Positions 32,815 to 44,509 of a stretch of DNA of 64,000 nt are shown piece by piece. The stretch spans positions 37,085,520 through 37,149,519 of the forward strand of contig NC_134464.1 of NCBI RefSeq assembly GCF_047948215.1. Direction: 5' to 3'. This stretch comes from Lycorma delicatula (lineage: Eukaryota; Arthropoda; Insecta; Hemiptera; Fulgoridae). Made by a program: the position numbers and the translations under genes. Under the pieces are notes generated by a model, which saw only the letters and a program-made list of their open reading frames with translations, made no database searches and was not told where the DNA came from. The number at the start of each line of letters is the position of its first letter. Position 1 is the stretch's first letter.

Positions 32815-34725
32815 TTAAGTAAATGAATAACATTTAATGTGTAAAAAAGTAACTCGGTCTGGCTGGGTTTCAAACATGGTCGCCCGGTAGACTTGGTATC
32901 TGGTACGTTAAGCCTCACGGCTACACTACTCTGCTGACCCTATAATCAAAATTTGTTTAAGTTGTGAATTTACATTAGTACATTTAGTTAATTCCTACCG
33001 TGGCCGCTAGTATCGCCATACCCGCGCGAATTAAATACGGTATGCGTGCGCGCTTTATTTAGAATCATTGAATTAAATAAAAATATTATATTTCTATTTA
33101 AATAAAATTATAAATAATTTAAATTAAGTTGTATGTTTAAGTCGTGCATCAGAAACAACCCACAGTTGTAGGAATTGCCGTTGAAAGTCCTAAAACTGAG
33201 TTGTCAGCTTTTATTACTCGGTTTGAAAATTAATAAAAAGTATCTTTAAAAAATTGTTATAGCTCAAAATATTATGATTACAGGTACTGACTAAATAGTA
33301 ATTTTTTTTTATTTACAAAATACATAAAAGAATGAATATTTCATGTCGTTATGAATTTAAAAAAATAACGTTCAAATTCATTATACAAACCTTAAATTCA
33401 TATCATATATTTTTTTACTCATGTTTCATATGTTATTAAATGATTTGTCTTTTTATAATACATTGTTTTGATAAAATTTGATAACTTTTAGACATATTTT
33501 TATCTTGTCAAGTAAAAATGTGACTATATAACACACACGCGCGCGCACACACAGAGAGAGAGAGAGAGAAAGAGGATGAGAGAGAGAGAGAGTGTGTTAC
33601 GAGGGGGGAGAAACAAACAAATTCGTACACTTACAATAAAATAAAATATGTAATGTTTAGTGTTTAATGAAAACAAGAGAAGGTTGATGAGAAATATGGT
33701 TGAATTTTGATAATATTAAATTTAATACTATTCAAAAGCTACAAGCAACGTGAATCTGTATTTACACCCCTGCTTGAACATTAGACAAGATAGTAGTAAT
33801 ACTAGTAGTAAGTTGAATACAACATCGGCATCAACAACGCTTGGCTATTACTGAACGCTTAAGTTGTATATAGCATTGTATTATCTCTTCCCTCAGTGCT
33901 CTTCACCTGGAGGATAGTTTCAGTATTATATTATTGTTCTAGTTTAATATGCTTTCCTTTCTTAATAGAATGATTTCAGTATTTTCTAATATAACTATTG
34001 TTGTCTCTAGTTTTAATTGTTACGGAAATGAATGGTTGTCACGCTAAATTCCTATTTCTACGTAATTTTATTGTTTATAATATTCTGGTATAAAATGATT
34101 TAAACAATAGCATAATAATATGAAGTTTTCAATTACAGGAATTTTTTTTTCGTTTCTAACATCTATTATGATGATTTATAAAAAGAGTAGTAGAAATGCC
34201 TGGATTTTTATTTCCTCTCTTTTGTGGAAAGATTCAATATTTTAGCTATCATTTTTTTTTTTTTTGCAAGGTTCCTGTTAAAATAGAGAGAGATGGAAAG
34301 AGAGAGAGAGAGAGAGAGGGAGAGATCATTTATGCTATTCAGTTTTTATGAAACTTGGACAAATGAATGAGAGATGCAATTTTCCTTTAATCAACCACTG
34401 TTACTGCTAATTCAAAATAAGTGTATTTTAGGGATAACTCGATGGGGAACTTTTGTTTACTGCAGTATTGAAGCAACAGTTTTTTTAATTCTTCGCCATC
34501 CCCAATCCAAAAAATATATGATTTTAGATATGAATAGGGGTGAATGAGAATTTAAAAACAAATTACTTAGTATAGAATACTGTACGTAGAATATTAATAA
34601 AACTTTATATGTGATAAATAAATATGATATATAAATAAATTTATTTCATTAGAGTTTTAATAAACAGCAGTCTGGTAGTTAAAATTTCAGATCTTTTTTT
34701 TTTCATTTCTTATTTAACCACTTGA
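32815..34725. other. A+T-rich stretch with simple repeats
   Basis: No gene is recognised. It holds an AC/AG microsatellite at 33530-33600 and an AG tract at 34285-34325. 33760-33990 is less biased but matches nothing I know. Confidence 0.55.
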
Positions 34726-34729
34726 GAGC

Positions 34730-35325
34730 AACCGGTAACCGCCTAGAAGACGTAACTTCGGTCGGTCCCAAGTGACGTGGTTGAAAACTAGCCCCCCCCC
34801 CTCTTAATGAAGCTTGAGGCTGATCTCCCGACGGGGGGAGATCATAAGTGAGATCCTCTTAGATCATTTTGACATCACGAAATCCCTCTCGGTTGCCATG
34901 GTGACTCTCCACAAGAGCGCTACCCTTCTCTTCACTATCACCTCTCTCTTTTTCCTGTTTAGCCTCCGGTAACTACCGTTTAGATAATTCCTCAGAGGAT
35001 GAATGAGGATGATATGTATGAGTGTAAATGAAGTGTAGTCTTGTACATTCTCAGTTCGACCGTTCCTGAGATGTGTGGTTAATTGAAACCCAACCACCTA
35101 AGAACACCGGTATCCACGATCTAGTATTCAAATCCGTGTAAAAATATCTTCACTATCACCTAGTCTGGGTCCGGGTATACATCCTACGGGGTACCCCCCC
35201 CTCCCGAATCGTGCTCCCACCTCACAAACCTCGAAGGTCCTCAATGCGTTTTCCGAACGTCCTGATCCAGCCATCTGCTGGACCCGAACGCCCTCAGCAA
35301 AGAGGCTGACTCTTTGCATGTCTAA
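34730..35325 (-). repeat. GC-rich relic, probably retroelement, split by a SINE
   Basis: The flanks of the SINE-B at 34944-35146 belong to one GC-rich segment. On the minus strand it is open in part (MQRVSLFAEGVRVQQMAGSG onward from 35319; SALVESHHGNREGF-like after the SINE is removed). I do not recognise the protein. A C run lies at 34792-34801. It may be an R1-like LINE ORF fragment, but this is a guess. Confidence 0.35.
34944..35146 (-). repeat. SINE-B, 5'-truncated
   Basis: The minus strand lacks the tRNA head and starts at ttttacacggatttgaatac. It runs through the body to the common tail (tcctctgaggaattatctaa, taccggaggctaaacaggaa). A perfect 15-bp duplication, tcttcactatcacct, flanks it at 34929-34943 and 35147-35161. 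Confidence 0.85.
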
Positions 35326-35329
35326 AACT

Positions 35330-35929
35330 TCAGATCTGAGAATGTATAAGTGAATTTAATGGAAGTCAATGATTTGGGTTATCTCTTTCTTTGTGTTTTT
35401 TAATTTCTTTGAAGTTTGAGGATCCTTTATTCTTAAAATGCCCAAAATAAATTATTAAATTATTTTATTTTCCATTAGAACACAATATAGACATTTTGTA
35501 AAAATTATGAATGAAGGTGGAAACATTCTGAATACAGCGGCAAGAGCTCTTCTAAACACTGATTTTTGATGTTTTGAAATCGCTAAAATCATGAACTATC
35601 TTAGATAATAAATATATTTGATCGCATGATTAGAATTTCCGTTAATGATAACGTTAGTATTGTATCACTAGTAGTGGGAAATTTCTGTATGGTTTCAGCT
35701 TTTCCGGTGAATATAACTAAAATATTAAAGAGAAAATTATGTTGATCATATAAAAAATGGGATATCGGTTTTTTTGCAGATCTTTACGGTTAAGGGTCCA
35801 ATAGTTAATTTAGGCTAAAGAAAAGGGTCTCATTGGTTATACAACCATAAATACCTATAATATATATATATAATAAAACAAAAATATATAAATTTTGTGT
35901 ATGAAGTTGATAAAAGACCCGATTATATT
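35330..35929. other. A+T-rich stretch without genes
   Basis: No gene or repeat match. A short TA run lies near 35860. Confidence 0.5.
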
Positions 35930-36015
35930 AATCTAACCAAACTTAACCTACGCTTGCTTCGCTCACTAACCTTGACTAGCGAGCGAAGCGAGCGTAGGTT
36001 AAGTTTGGTTAGATT
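35930..36015. repeat. Long hairpin, 35-bp arms (family H)
   Basis: Arms 35930-35964 and 35981-36015 are reverse complements with one mismatch (34 of 35) around a 16-nt loop. The arm carries aaacttaacctacgcttgct and cttcgctc. Single-arm relatives occur at about 52029-52065 and 53338-53365. There is no coding content. Confidence 0.85.
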
Positions 36016-36445
36016 GTATTTATAACTATATTTATTTGTTATATAAAAGCAAACATGTACACACAGTGTAGGCCTTTATTAATGGTGAGTGTATAGGCCT
36101 TAACAGTGGATGATTATTTTAAGATTTATAGTGGTGGTCGTATAATCCAAAAGAGAGACCCTAAAGAAAAACATATGTATGTAAATATTTACGTCTGTGT
36201 AGCACTTTTGTTGGCCTTACATTTCAGGATTTCTTCAAATTTTACCTTATATATATATGGCATTGATCATAATTTTTTTTTTTCAATATTTGTTAACGAA
36301 ATGTGGGAACATGGCTAATAAACGAATTTTAATTTTCTTTGTAGGCATTTTAGAGAAAATATTATTAAAGCAAATCTGTAACTTACAGTGCATTCAATGC
36401 ACTCAAATCATCCAAACAATTTTTTTTATACCTTTTTTTTTGTTT
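36016..36445. other. A+T-rich stretch without genes
   Basis: Two overlapping plus-strand open frames (36106-36318, 36257-36451) are A+T-rich and unrecognised. Confidence 0.5.
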
Positions 36446-36596
36446 GTTTAACCTCCGGAACCACCTTTAAGTATTGCTTTAGAGAATGAAATGAATGATT
36501 TGTAGCGTGTGTGAAAATGCCATACCTGACCGGGATTCGAACCCCGGACCTCCGGATGAAAGGCGAGACGCTACCACTCGCGCCACAGAGGTCGGC
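36446..36596 (-). repeat. SINE-A, full length
   Basis: Minus-strand head (gcgcgagtggtagcgtctcg; B box gggttcgaatcccggtcagg), body (cacacgctacaaatcattca) and tail ending ggttccggaggttaaac. Confidence 0.8.
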
Positions 36597-37236
36597 AAAA
36601 AATTATTTAAATTAAAATTAAAAATTTAATTAAAGTTTTTTTTTTCTTATCTTAATCTTTATTGAAATGAATGATAGAGTTTGAGAAAACTTTAATTAAG
36701 CAAATTTGTTAAGCTTAACTTATAAAGGAAGATTTTTAGAAAAGATTTTCTTAAAATTTATTCCCCACCTGTAGAATATATATACATAATCTGTTTTATG
36801 TTTGTTCTCAACAATTTAATTTTTATTAAAGTAGCTTTGGCTACTTAACTTTACCTGCAATATTATATTCCAAACCCAAAGTACAAAGCAATATTATTTT
36901 TCATTACTTTCGTAAAATTTACACTTTTATTTTTTTTTCAATATTTTTAAACAATTCTCTTTTAAATTGTTACTTTTTTTTGTAGGGATCACTTCATTAT
37001 AAATTTTTCCTAAATTTTCCTCACAGATTAAGAAAGCTCATTAAATGGAAAATAATTTTTATTCGAAATTTGGGAACTTTGATTAAACATTTTTGTAATC
37101 ATCAATAATAAAAGTCTCATTATAACTTGGTCTACAAAATTAGGAAAACATTTTTTAAAATTTTCAAAATTTTCGAAAAGTTTTTTAAATAATCAATTAA
37201 ATAAAAATTAACCCCCACCTCTTAAAATTGAAATAT

Positions 37237-37267
<31 letters not shown>

Positions 37268-37270
37268 TTC
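36597..37270. other. A+T-rich stretch without genes
   Basis: No gene is seen. A TA run at 37231-37259 leads into the N fragment. Confidence 0.5.
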
Positions 37271-37274
37271 ATAA

Positions 37275-37520
37275 ATAATATACGTAATATACGTATCCAT
37301 TACCTATTGTAATGGGTACCATGATTCGACTTAAAAAAATTTCTACATATCTTCTTGTGTCACACCCCCCAGACCCCAAAACCACCGTCAACACAAAAGT
37401 TTATATATACATTTATGTATATAAATATATATATATATATATATTACGTAAACTCTTACCTGAAAGTATCCATTACCATAGGTATCTTTCTTATGAAATC
37501 TACCTAAAAAAGAATAATGA
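37275..37520. mobile_element. Element N fragment, rearranged
   Basis: attgtaatgggtaccatgat, caccccccagaccccaaaac and a TA run match one end of N. The end motif cttatgaaatctacctaaaa at 37488-37510 is inverted relative to the rest, so two N ends face each other. Confidence 0.5.
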
Positions 37521-37552
37521 TGGTAAAAAGTATTACTTAAGAAATATGTAGT

Positions 37553-37722
37553 ATTGTTTTTTTCGTCTTCAGTCGTTTCACTGAATTGATGCAGCTCTCC
37601 AAAATTCCCCACCTAGTGGCAGTCTTTCATTTCCGTATACCACCTATATTCTACATCTCTAACAATTTGTTTTACATATTCCAAACGTTTTTTGCCTGCA
37701 CAATTTTTCGCTTCTATGTAGT
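37553..37722 (-). pseudogene. RTE-clade LINE 3' fragment
   Basis: The plus strand opens with a T run, then cgtcttcagtcgtttcactg and tgatgcagctctccaaaatt. This is the reverse of the RTE 3' end seen at 60790-60914 and 63113-63270. It contains only the last codons of ORF2 and the 3' tail. Confidence 0.7.
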
Positions 37723-37850
37723 ATTTATGAAATTTTATAAAACGAATTCCTTGTTAATATTTTTACAATAAAACAAAATTCCACTTTTGGAATCCGTTCG
37801 TTACCAAGAGTGTTAAGTGTTGAGAGTATAGAATGTTACCAAGAGTAACA

Positions 37851-37851
<1 letters not shown>

Positions 37852-37880
<29 letters not shown>
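37852..37880. repeat. (TA)n microsatellite
   Basis: TA run of about 28 bp. Confidence 0.85.
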
Positions 37881-37881
<1 letters not shown>

Positions 37882-37991
37882 CTGTTATATAAAGAGGAAG
37901 AGATGTTTTGCTTGTTCGGGATAACCAAAAAAAAACTCTCGATCAATCGCAAAAAAGTTTTTAATTATGTTTCTTGGTATAAGTTAGATTT

Positions 37992-38150
37992 ATAATATAA
38001 TAATATAATAATATAATAATATAATAATATAATAATATAATAATATAATAATATAATAATATAATAATATAATAATATAATAATAATAATAATAAATGGA
38101 TTATTAATAATAATAATAATAATATAATATATATAATATATAATCTCGAA
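37992..38150. repeat. 8-bp A+T satellite and TAA run
   Basis: Unit aatataat repeats about eleven times (37993-38085) and passes into TAA runs to about 38130. The minus-strand frame 37965-38204 across it is an artefact. Confidence 0.85.
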
Positions 38151-38332
38151 AAATTCGAAAAAAAAAAAAAATAGTTCTGGGGGTTGAAGTACTACTTTAT
38201 TCAATTGAATTAATTATTATTTCTATTATTGTGTGTTTCTATTCAATTGTTATTATTATTCTATTATTTGTATTATTGTGTTTCTATTATTGTGTGAGCT
38301 GGGTTTGAACTAACTTTTTTCTTTTTTTTTTT

Positions 38333-38816
38333 TAACTCTCGAAACCACCGGTAGGTATTACTTCAAAGGATGATATGAATGATTTGTAGCGTGTGAAAAT
38401 GCCGTCTCACCGGGATTCAAACCAGGGATCTCCGGATGAAAGGCCGAGACGTTACCACTCGCGCCACGGAGGCCGACTAAATTCTGATTAATATCTATCT
38501 TACAAAAATAATAGATTTAAATTTACGTTAAATAAAATAATATTAAATAAATTTAAAAAGTTTCTGTTTAAAATAATGGGCTTCTCGTGGCGGCTGCATG
38601 TGAGGCTAGAGTGGTGAGATGATTCGAGCACCTCATGCGAGGGTTTTTTATATATTGAAAGGTGTCATTTATTAATGTGAGTTATATATTATCATTTATA
38701 TTAATGACATTAATAAAACTACATGTGTTGTTGAAATATTTTTTATCTAAAAAAGAAGTGTAATAATGTATTTAGGGTGTATGTATATATGTAATATCTA
38801 TGTATGTATGTTTCTT
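38333..38816 (-). repeat. Duplicated segment P, copy 1, including SINE-A (38333-38477)
   Basis: The SINE-A (minus strand; B box ggtttgaatcccggtgagac) is followed by about 340 bp (aaaataatgggcttctcgtg, gattcgagcacctcatgcga, ctacatgtgttgttgaaa). The same SINE joined at the same base to the same 340 bp recurs at 45583-46082. Confidence 0.7.
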
Positions 38817-38895
38817 GCACCATAGCAGCTCGACGGCTGAACCAATTTAGATGTATGACCCCGCGTTGGAATCCTAACGTTACCGGAAGGATCAT

Positions 38896-38897
38896 TG

Positions 38898-38950
<53 letters not shown>
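38896..38950. repeat. (TC)n(TA)n compound microsatellite
   Basis: TC run 38898-38925 then TA run to about 38948. Confidence 0.9.
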
Positions 38951-38956
<6 letters not shown>

Positions 38957-40590
38957 AATAAAAAAATAGAAAAAAAAATTATACTATATACAAAATTTCC
39001 ATCCGCACGCTCTTTAATTAATCTATATCAGTAATTATTCTATATTAAAGAGTAATGTTTGTCAACAATGTTTTTTTTTTTTTGGCAATGGTGCTTTTTT
39101 TTAATATTTATCTTGTTTTCCAAAGTGAATATTAAAAGACTTTTTTTTTAATTTAAAATTTGCCCCGTTTAAATTTTTTTTTATTAATGGAAGGAATTTT
39201 TTATAGTAAAAATTGTGACAGAGTAACAAATAGGAAAAATAATTGAAATATTAATATTCTCATTTGATATTGTTATTTTTATTAAAATAAGGGATGTAAA
39301 AAAGAGATAGTATTAATAAAATAACATTGAAAAATAAGCAGATTTAATAGTAATAAATGGAAAAACTTTAAGATACATTGTTACTGTGAGACGTCTGTCG
39401 CTAAATCTTCAAAAACAAGGAAAAGCTACCAAGCTTTTCTCATAATATAATCGCTCTTTATAATAATAATATTCCTCATTTATAATATATATTTGTCGTT
39501 GTTCTTGGCTCAATGTATAAATTAAACAGAATTAAAATGAATTATGTGGAAAATTCCACGAATATTATAAACATACAATTGTTAATAAAAATCGTAATTA
39601 AGAAATTTAAAAAAAAACTTGCGCAATTCTACGTAAGAAGATCGAATTTTCATTAATTTAATTTTTTTAATATTGCTAACAATAGAAACCGCAGACAAAG
39701 AAACGTCAACGTTCCATCTTGTATCAAAGAACCACGTTGCAGACTTTCCCCGCTCAAATCTTTTCGATGTTAAATTAAAGGTAACTCAAGAACCACTCAA
39801 TCAATCTTCATCAAATTTTCACATGCCCAACTTTAGATACATTACTACAGCTTATCTCAATTTCAGTGAAACTAATTTTATAGCTTTGGAGTTTCTCGAG
39901 CCACAATATTTTATACGTAAGTCTAAACATACACCGGGTGGCTGAAAAGGATACCAAACCCCTGGAACATTTTTTTATAATTCAGATAACTGGATTTGGT
40001 TTGCGATATTCTTCTTTATACCGAATGGCTACTTCAATGATCGTATATTCACACTTTTGAATTTTTAGTTGATGGGGGGAAATTCAAAAACTTCAAATGG
40101 GAACGGGACAATGGTCATTCATGAGACGACAAAAATTATACAGTTAAAACTATATTCTGATCCCCCAATCCAAAATGGCAGCCGGAAATTTTTGTTGGGT
40201 TCAGATAGCTAAAACTACGGTTGTATGCTCTGTTCCCTTCTTGTTATTTGAGGTATCCCAAGGCTAGATTTCGAAATCTCCTACGAGAGGATAACTCAGT
40301 AAGCTCTCAAAATTAGATTATTTGGCCTTCAGTCATATATATAAAGAAATTTCAATTTATGAATGGTATTTTTGTATTCTACCTTTATGTAAAGAAAATT
40401 CATTTTCACTCCCCACTACCACCATTCGACCGAAAGTAATATCATATTTTTCTTCTAAAAGTGGTAAAAATGAAAAAGACATAATTAAGCGTGATGTTTG
40501 TTAGAAGTTTATATTTGAGTATAAAAATTGCCAAAGAAGTGGAATAAATTGAATATTGCATCAAATAATTAAGACAAAAAAATAGTAACG
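38951..40590. other. No recognisable gene
   Basis: A+T-rich to 39660. Plus-strand 39673-39945 is open for 90 codons with no recognised motif, and the segment from about 39932 (caccgggtggctgaaaagga) to 40280 has the look of a dispersed repeat without a second copy here. Confidence 0.45.
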
Positions 40591-42766
40591 TTATACTTGA
40601 CCCAGCCAATGTACGATCTTGTGACGTCACAAGCAGACTGCGTATTACTAATCGGCCTGAAAACATCAACTCCGCGTATCAAATTGAAGTATTACTTAGT
40701 ATCATATTGAATGCGGTAATAACTATCATATTTAGATTTACTAATAAGCAATACGTAATTAATTGTTTTATAACCTTTATTTGTAGTAAATTATTAATTT
40801 TTAATAATAAGCAAAAGCTTACTTGAATTTTCTTCATGCATCTAATTCAAACTTCTAGTAAGTTCACCGTCATTGCTAAACGAAACACTTTCACTGTCAC
40901 TTTCATTTTCATTTTTACTATCAGAGTCATACGTATAATATAACGTCCTCTCATTTCATCTATTAGTGGTTCTAGTTTTTCATACTCTTATTCAATATTT
41001 TTTACTTTTTCACAGTAGGGTTTCCAGTTATCTTCATTCATGGAACTAATTTTCTCCGTAGTTAATTTTTCAACATTTGTGTTATGACTTGCCATATGTC
41101 TTTTTACGGCTGACCATAACATCTCGATCTGATTCAAATCAGGATGGTACGGTAGGAGTCTAAGAACACGATCCCCATGTTTTTTTCAAAAGTTCATCCA
41201 AGTAATATTTTTGAACTTTAGTTTTATGTAACTTTACTAATTCATATAACTGTGGTTTCAGCATTTTTGAACTATACGCAATGTAGGTTTTCTTCAGCCA
41301 GTCGGTCATATCTTTTCTACTGTAGTTAGAATTTGGCGCTTTATAAATACTTGTTTGTGAAAAGGGGTGTTATCAACAACTACTATTGACATTGATGGAA
41401 GATTTGGAATCAATTTTTCACGTGCCGATTTCATGAAGCTGTCTGTCTGTATACATGTTGTCATGGTAATTGCGACTTTTCGAACAGGCTTTCCAAGTTA
41501 GTAATGCGTTCGAAATAAAACCGATTTCTCCTCCAGCATGATTTACTAATAAACGGTCACCTTTATAAATCGGCACTTCCCTCGACAGTACCCTCAGACC
41601 ACGACTTTATCGAACAACGCGAACTTAAAACGTACGTTTCATCTAAATAAATAACTGTAACGTTGGTTTGTCTGTACTTAGTCATTGCCTGCAAATATTC
41701 AATTCTCTTCTACCTGATATCGGATTTCTTAATTAAAAATTTTCTGTTATTTTCTGTTTTACGCCATTTGAAACCTAACTCTTTCAAAATAACAGCTAAA
41801 GTTGATTTACTGCCTTTAAAATTAATAGATGACTGAAGTTCTTGCCTTACTGTTTTTAAGGTAGGTAGTTCATTCTTATTTGAATGAAATTCATTAACTG
41901 CTCTTTTAAGTACACCTAAATCAAAACTGTCCAATCCACTGATAGGTTTCGAACGTCGATTATATTTTTTCGGCGTGCTGAAAGAACACGATTGGGATGT
42001 TGATTGAAGAATCGTGTCTCTTTTTTCTCTTCTGAGTTTTTTGAACCTGTGATCTTGATATCCCAAAAGCAGCAGTAGTTCTTTGTTTGCATTTTTAAAT
42101 GCCAGTTATACGTTTGTCGTCAGTTAATTTACCTACTTTTAGAGCTTCTTTTTTCATAAAATCAAACATTATTGATAATTTCACGTGCTTGACTCCTAAG
42201 CTTTTTTTTCTTAACTACGGATTTACGTTCTGCTATAACAAACCGCACTAATAATACATGAACAAATATAAAATAAAAAATAGTATATTACAAAGAATTT
42301 GCGAGAAATAATGAGTAAAAAATAGTCAAAAATTGTCAGTATAAAATAATATGACCGCAAAAAAACGCTATCCGAATACCTTCACTGAACACGTTACAAA
42401 CTGAATTAAACTTTATTTCTTTATATACACATTGTGTACTATGAATGACGGTTCTATATAATTGTGACGAAAGTCATCGTAATATACAATATTAGACTTA
42501 ATACCAATCAAAGCATTAATCATTGGTTAAGGAATTATTATTGTATACATGATCGAGTCATTAAGTATTTTTTTTATACATGTAATCAACTCAAATGGAA
42601 AGAATTGAACACACAACTTAAATTTATTGTTTGGGCGCTTCTATTGTAAGTCGAAAAATGAAATAAAAAATAATTACGCGCAGAAATAATATTTTGGAAA
42701 ATAATAATATAATGAGATGTCAGCACGTAACGTCATAAGCTAGTAGATTCGCTTGGGCAACAATAC
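40591..42766 (-). mobile_element. DNA transposon of the IS630/Tc1/mariner group, inactivated
   Basis: Imperfect terminal inverted repeats of about 45 bp bound a DDE transposase relic. The left end (ttatacttgacccagccaat and on to gtgacgtcac) aligns inverted with the right end at 42719-42766 (in sense ttgcccaagcgaatctacta and on to atgacgttac). Element size is about 2.2 kb. A target duplication is not clearly visible. Confidence 0.6.
40842..42250 (-). pseudogene. DDE transposase relic (DDE_3-like endonuclease)
   Basis: The minus strand reads in order: KKKKLRSQAREIINNV, then KKEALKVGKLTDDKR, a clean frame (42066-41710) with FDLGVLKRAVNEFHSN and KGSKSTLAVILKELGFKWRK, then VTVIYLDETYV, IVVVDNTPFHKQVF, RKDMTDWLK, LLPYHPDLNQIEMLW and WSAVKRHMASHN. 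It ends in an acidic tail (SDSENESDSESVS-like) and a stop at 40842. The three catalytic acids expected for this family are all readable: Asp in YLDE, Asp in VVDN, Glu in NQIE. Several frameshifts and stops separate these blocks. This gene type moves its own element by cut and paste. It lies 200 bp from the next transposon and in the same orientation. Confidence 0.8.
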
Positions 42767-42962
42767 AATTGTATAAATATGAAAAAATAAACTTACCAAA
42801 AGAATTGTGAATAAGATTATGAATAATAATTTTTTTTAAATAAATAATATACCAAAATACTTATCAAAGAATCAAAGAAAATAATGTATAATTTGGTTTC
42901 TACAGATTCTAAATTTTGATTATATATTCAATTGTCAGCATTCTTTAAAGATTCATTAAATA

Positions 42963-44293
42963 TACAAGTGTCCCATATAAAATACAACCCAACCTTATAT
43001 TGGTAGGTATTGAAATAATAAAAAGGCATGTGTAAATGTAAATGTAATTTTTATTATTACCATCCATTCCTTACATTTAGAGTAAATGTTGGAAGTGTCC
43101 GCCATCTTCTTGAATACAAGTTTCAATTCTTTTTACAGCGTTTCTTGCAACTTTTTTCAAAGTTTTTGGCTGGATATTTAATACAGCTTGTTCAATATTG
43201 ACTTTCAATTGTTCAAGTGTTCGTGGTTTGTTTCTGTAGGCTTTTTCTTTGAGGTAACCCCGTAGAAAAAAATCAGTCACAGTCAAATCTGGAAATCTTG
43301 GTGGCCACAAGCCTCGACCGATAACACGATTACCAAAGAATTCCTCGACGAAATCAGAAGTTGAACCTGCGTAGTGCGATGTCGCACCGTCATGTAGCCA
43401 GCAGTGTCTCTCTTCCTCTTCCAAGAGTGCGATGAACTGAAATAAAATATCCTGATATCGTTCTGCATTAATGGTGTACTCGAAAAAAATAGGACCGATT
43501 ATTTTCTTCCGCGATATCGCTCACCACACGCCCAACTTCTGCGGGTGTAATTGTTTTTCGTGATAAACATGGGGATTTTCAGCACTCCAAATTCTACTGA
43601 ATTGGCTGTTTACGTAGCCATCCAAATGAAACCGTGCTTCATCTGTGAAAAATAACGAATCCATAACATTAATTCTCTCACGCAGAAATCGAAGGAACCG
43701 TTGACAATATTGTAGCCGTTTTTCTTCGTCGGGCTCAAGAAGTCGATGAACCGTTTGAATGCGATAAGGTCATAATTGTAATTGTTTGGTCACCCGATGA
43801 ACAGTTGATTTAGACAAATTAATTTCAGCAGACAAACGTCTGATCGATTTATTTGGCAAGGCGAGTAATCGGTCTTTGATTTCAGTGACTGTATCTGTAT
43901 TCAACACTGACGCAGATCTTTTGTGTTCCTTGTTATTAACAGAATCGGTCTCTCTAAATTTTGCAACATTAATAGTGATGTTTTGTTAGGAGCTGGTTTA
44001 TCCGGGTACTTATGGCGAAACAAATCTTGCACTGCAACCACTGATTTCGTACTTAATGAAGTACGACTCAACAATGAAAACACGTTCATCTAGCGAAAAC
44101 ATCATCTTGTCTCTAGCAATACACTGAACGTTATGATTGCATTGTTGTTACTATCGGTAGTGTTCTACTGCGTCGCTGCGATGTTCAGATGTTGGACGAG
44201 TCCGTTTCAGTAACAAGTAAGGAAGTAAGCTTGACTTTTGAAATTTCATGGATGAGTGATCGATGGGTTGCGTTTTATATGGGACACCCTGTA
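42963..44293 (-). mobile_element. Mariner-like element with both inverted repeats
   Basis: The left end 42963-42990 (tacaagtgtcccatataaaa then tacaaccc) and right end 44265-44293 (reverse: tacagggtgtcccatataaa then acgcaaccc) are inverted repeats of about 28 bp. TA at each outer edge fits the TA target of this superfamily. Size is about 1.33 kb, right for a complete element. Confidence 0.85.
43077..44089 (-). pseudogene. Mariner-like transposase, inactivated
   Basis: From 44089 the minus strand encodes an N-terminal DNA-binding part (VQDLFRHKYPDKPAPNKTS). It continues with NTDTVTEIKDRLLALPNKS and RRLSAEINLSKSTVHRVTKQ, a TGA stop, then HRLLEPDEEKRLQYCQRF and MDSLFFTDEARFHLDGYVN (first catalytic Asp in FTDE). 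The last frame (43424-43077) holds WLHDGATSHYAG (second Asp), WPPRFPDLTVTDFFLRGYL (third acidic residue) and VKRIETCIQEDGGHFQHLL. There are 38 residues between the second and third catalytic Asp, more than the 34 of classic mariners. At least two stops and two frameshifts inactivate it. Confidence 0.85.
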
Positions 44294-44509
44294 TTTTGTC
44301 GTAAATTACAAGTTAAAACATTTTTTTTTCACGATACGTTTGTTGAACTAAAAAAATCTCTACAAATAGCACGTAATGTTTTAATTTTAAATACTGTTGT
44401 ATTATCAATAACAAAACAAGAAAACTATAAATCTCGTAATATATTCTAATTAGTAAAACAATTGTCATTTAATTAAAAACTAGCCTTATTACTTTGTATC
44501 AGATGTTGT

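Noticed and set aside
35930..36015. Intrinsic transcription terminator
   Set aside because: The hairpin is too long, lacks a following T run, and the context is eukaryotic repeat DNA.
36535..36596. tRNA-like sequence with A and B boxes
   Set aside because: It is the head of a SINE-A on the minus strand: the tRNA-like part runs straight into the SINE body and shared tail. The same applies to 27412, 32643, 38400, 45660 and 46086.
37992..38092. Regular repeats as a possible CRISPR array
   Set aside because: The units are contiguous 8-bp A+T repeats without spacers, in what is evidently animal DNA.
37965..38204. Ile/Tyr/Leu-rich 79-codon frame
   Set aside because: It is a translation of the 8-bp A+T satellite and TAA run.
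39673..39945. 90-codon plus-strand frame
   Set aside because: It has no recognisable motif, no paralogue in the window, and runs into repeat-like sequence. It is not enough to call a gene.
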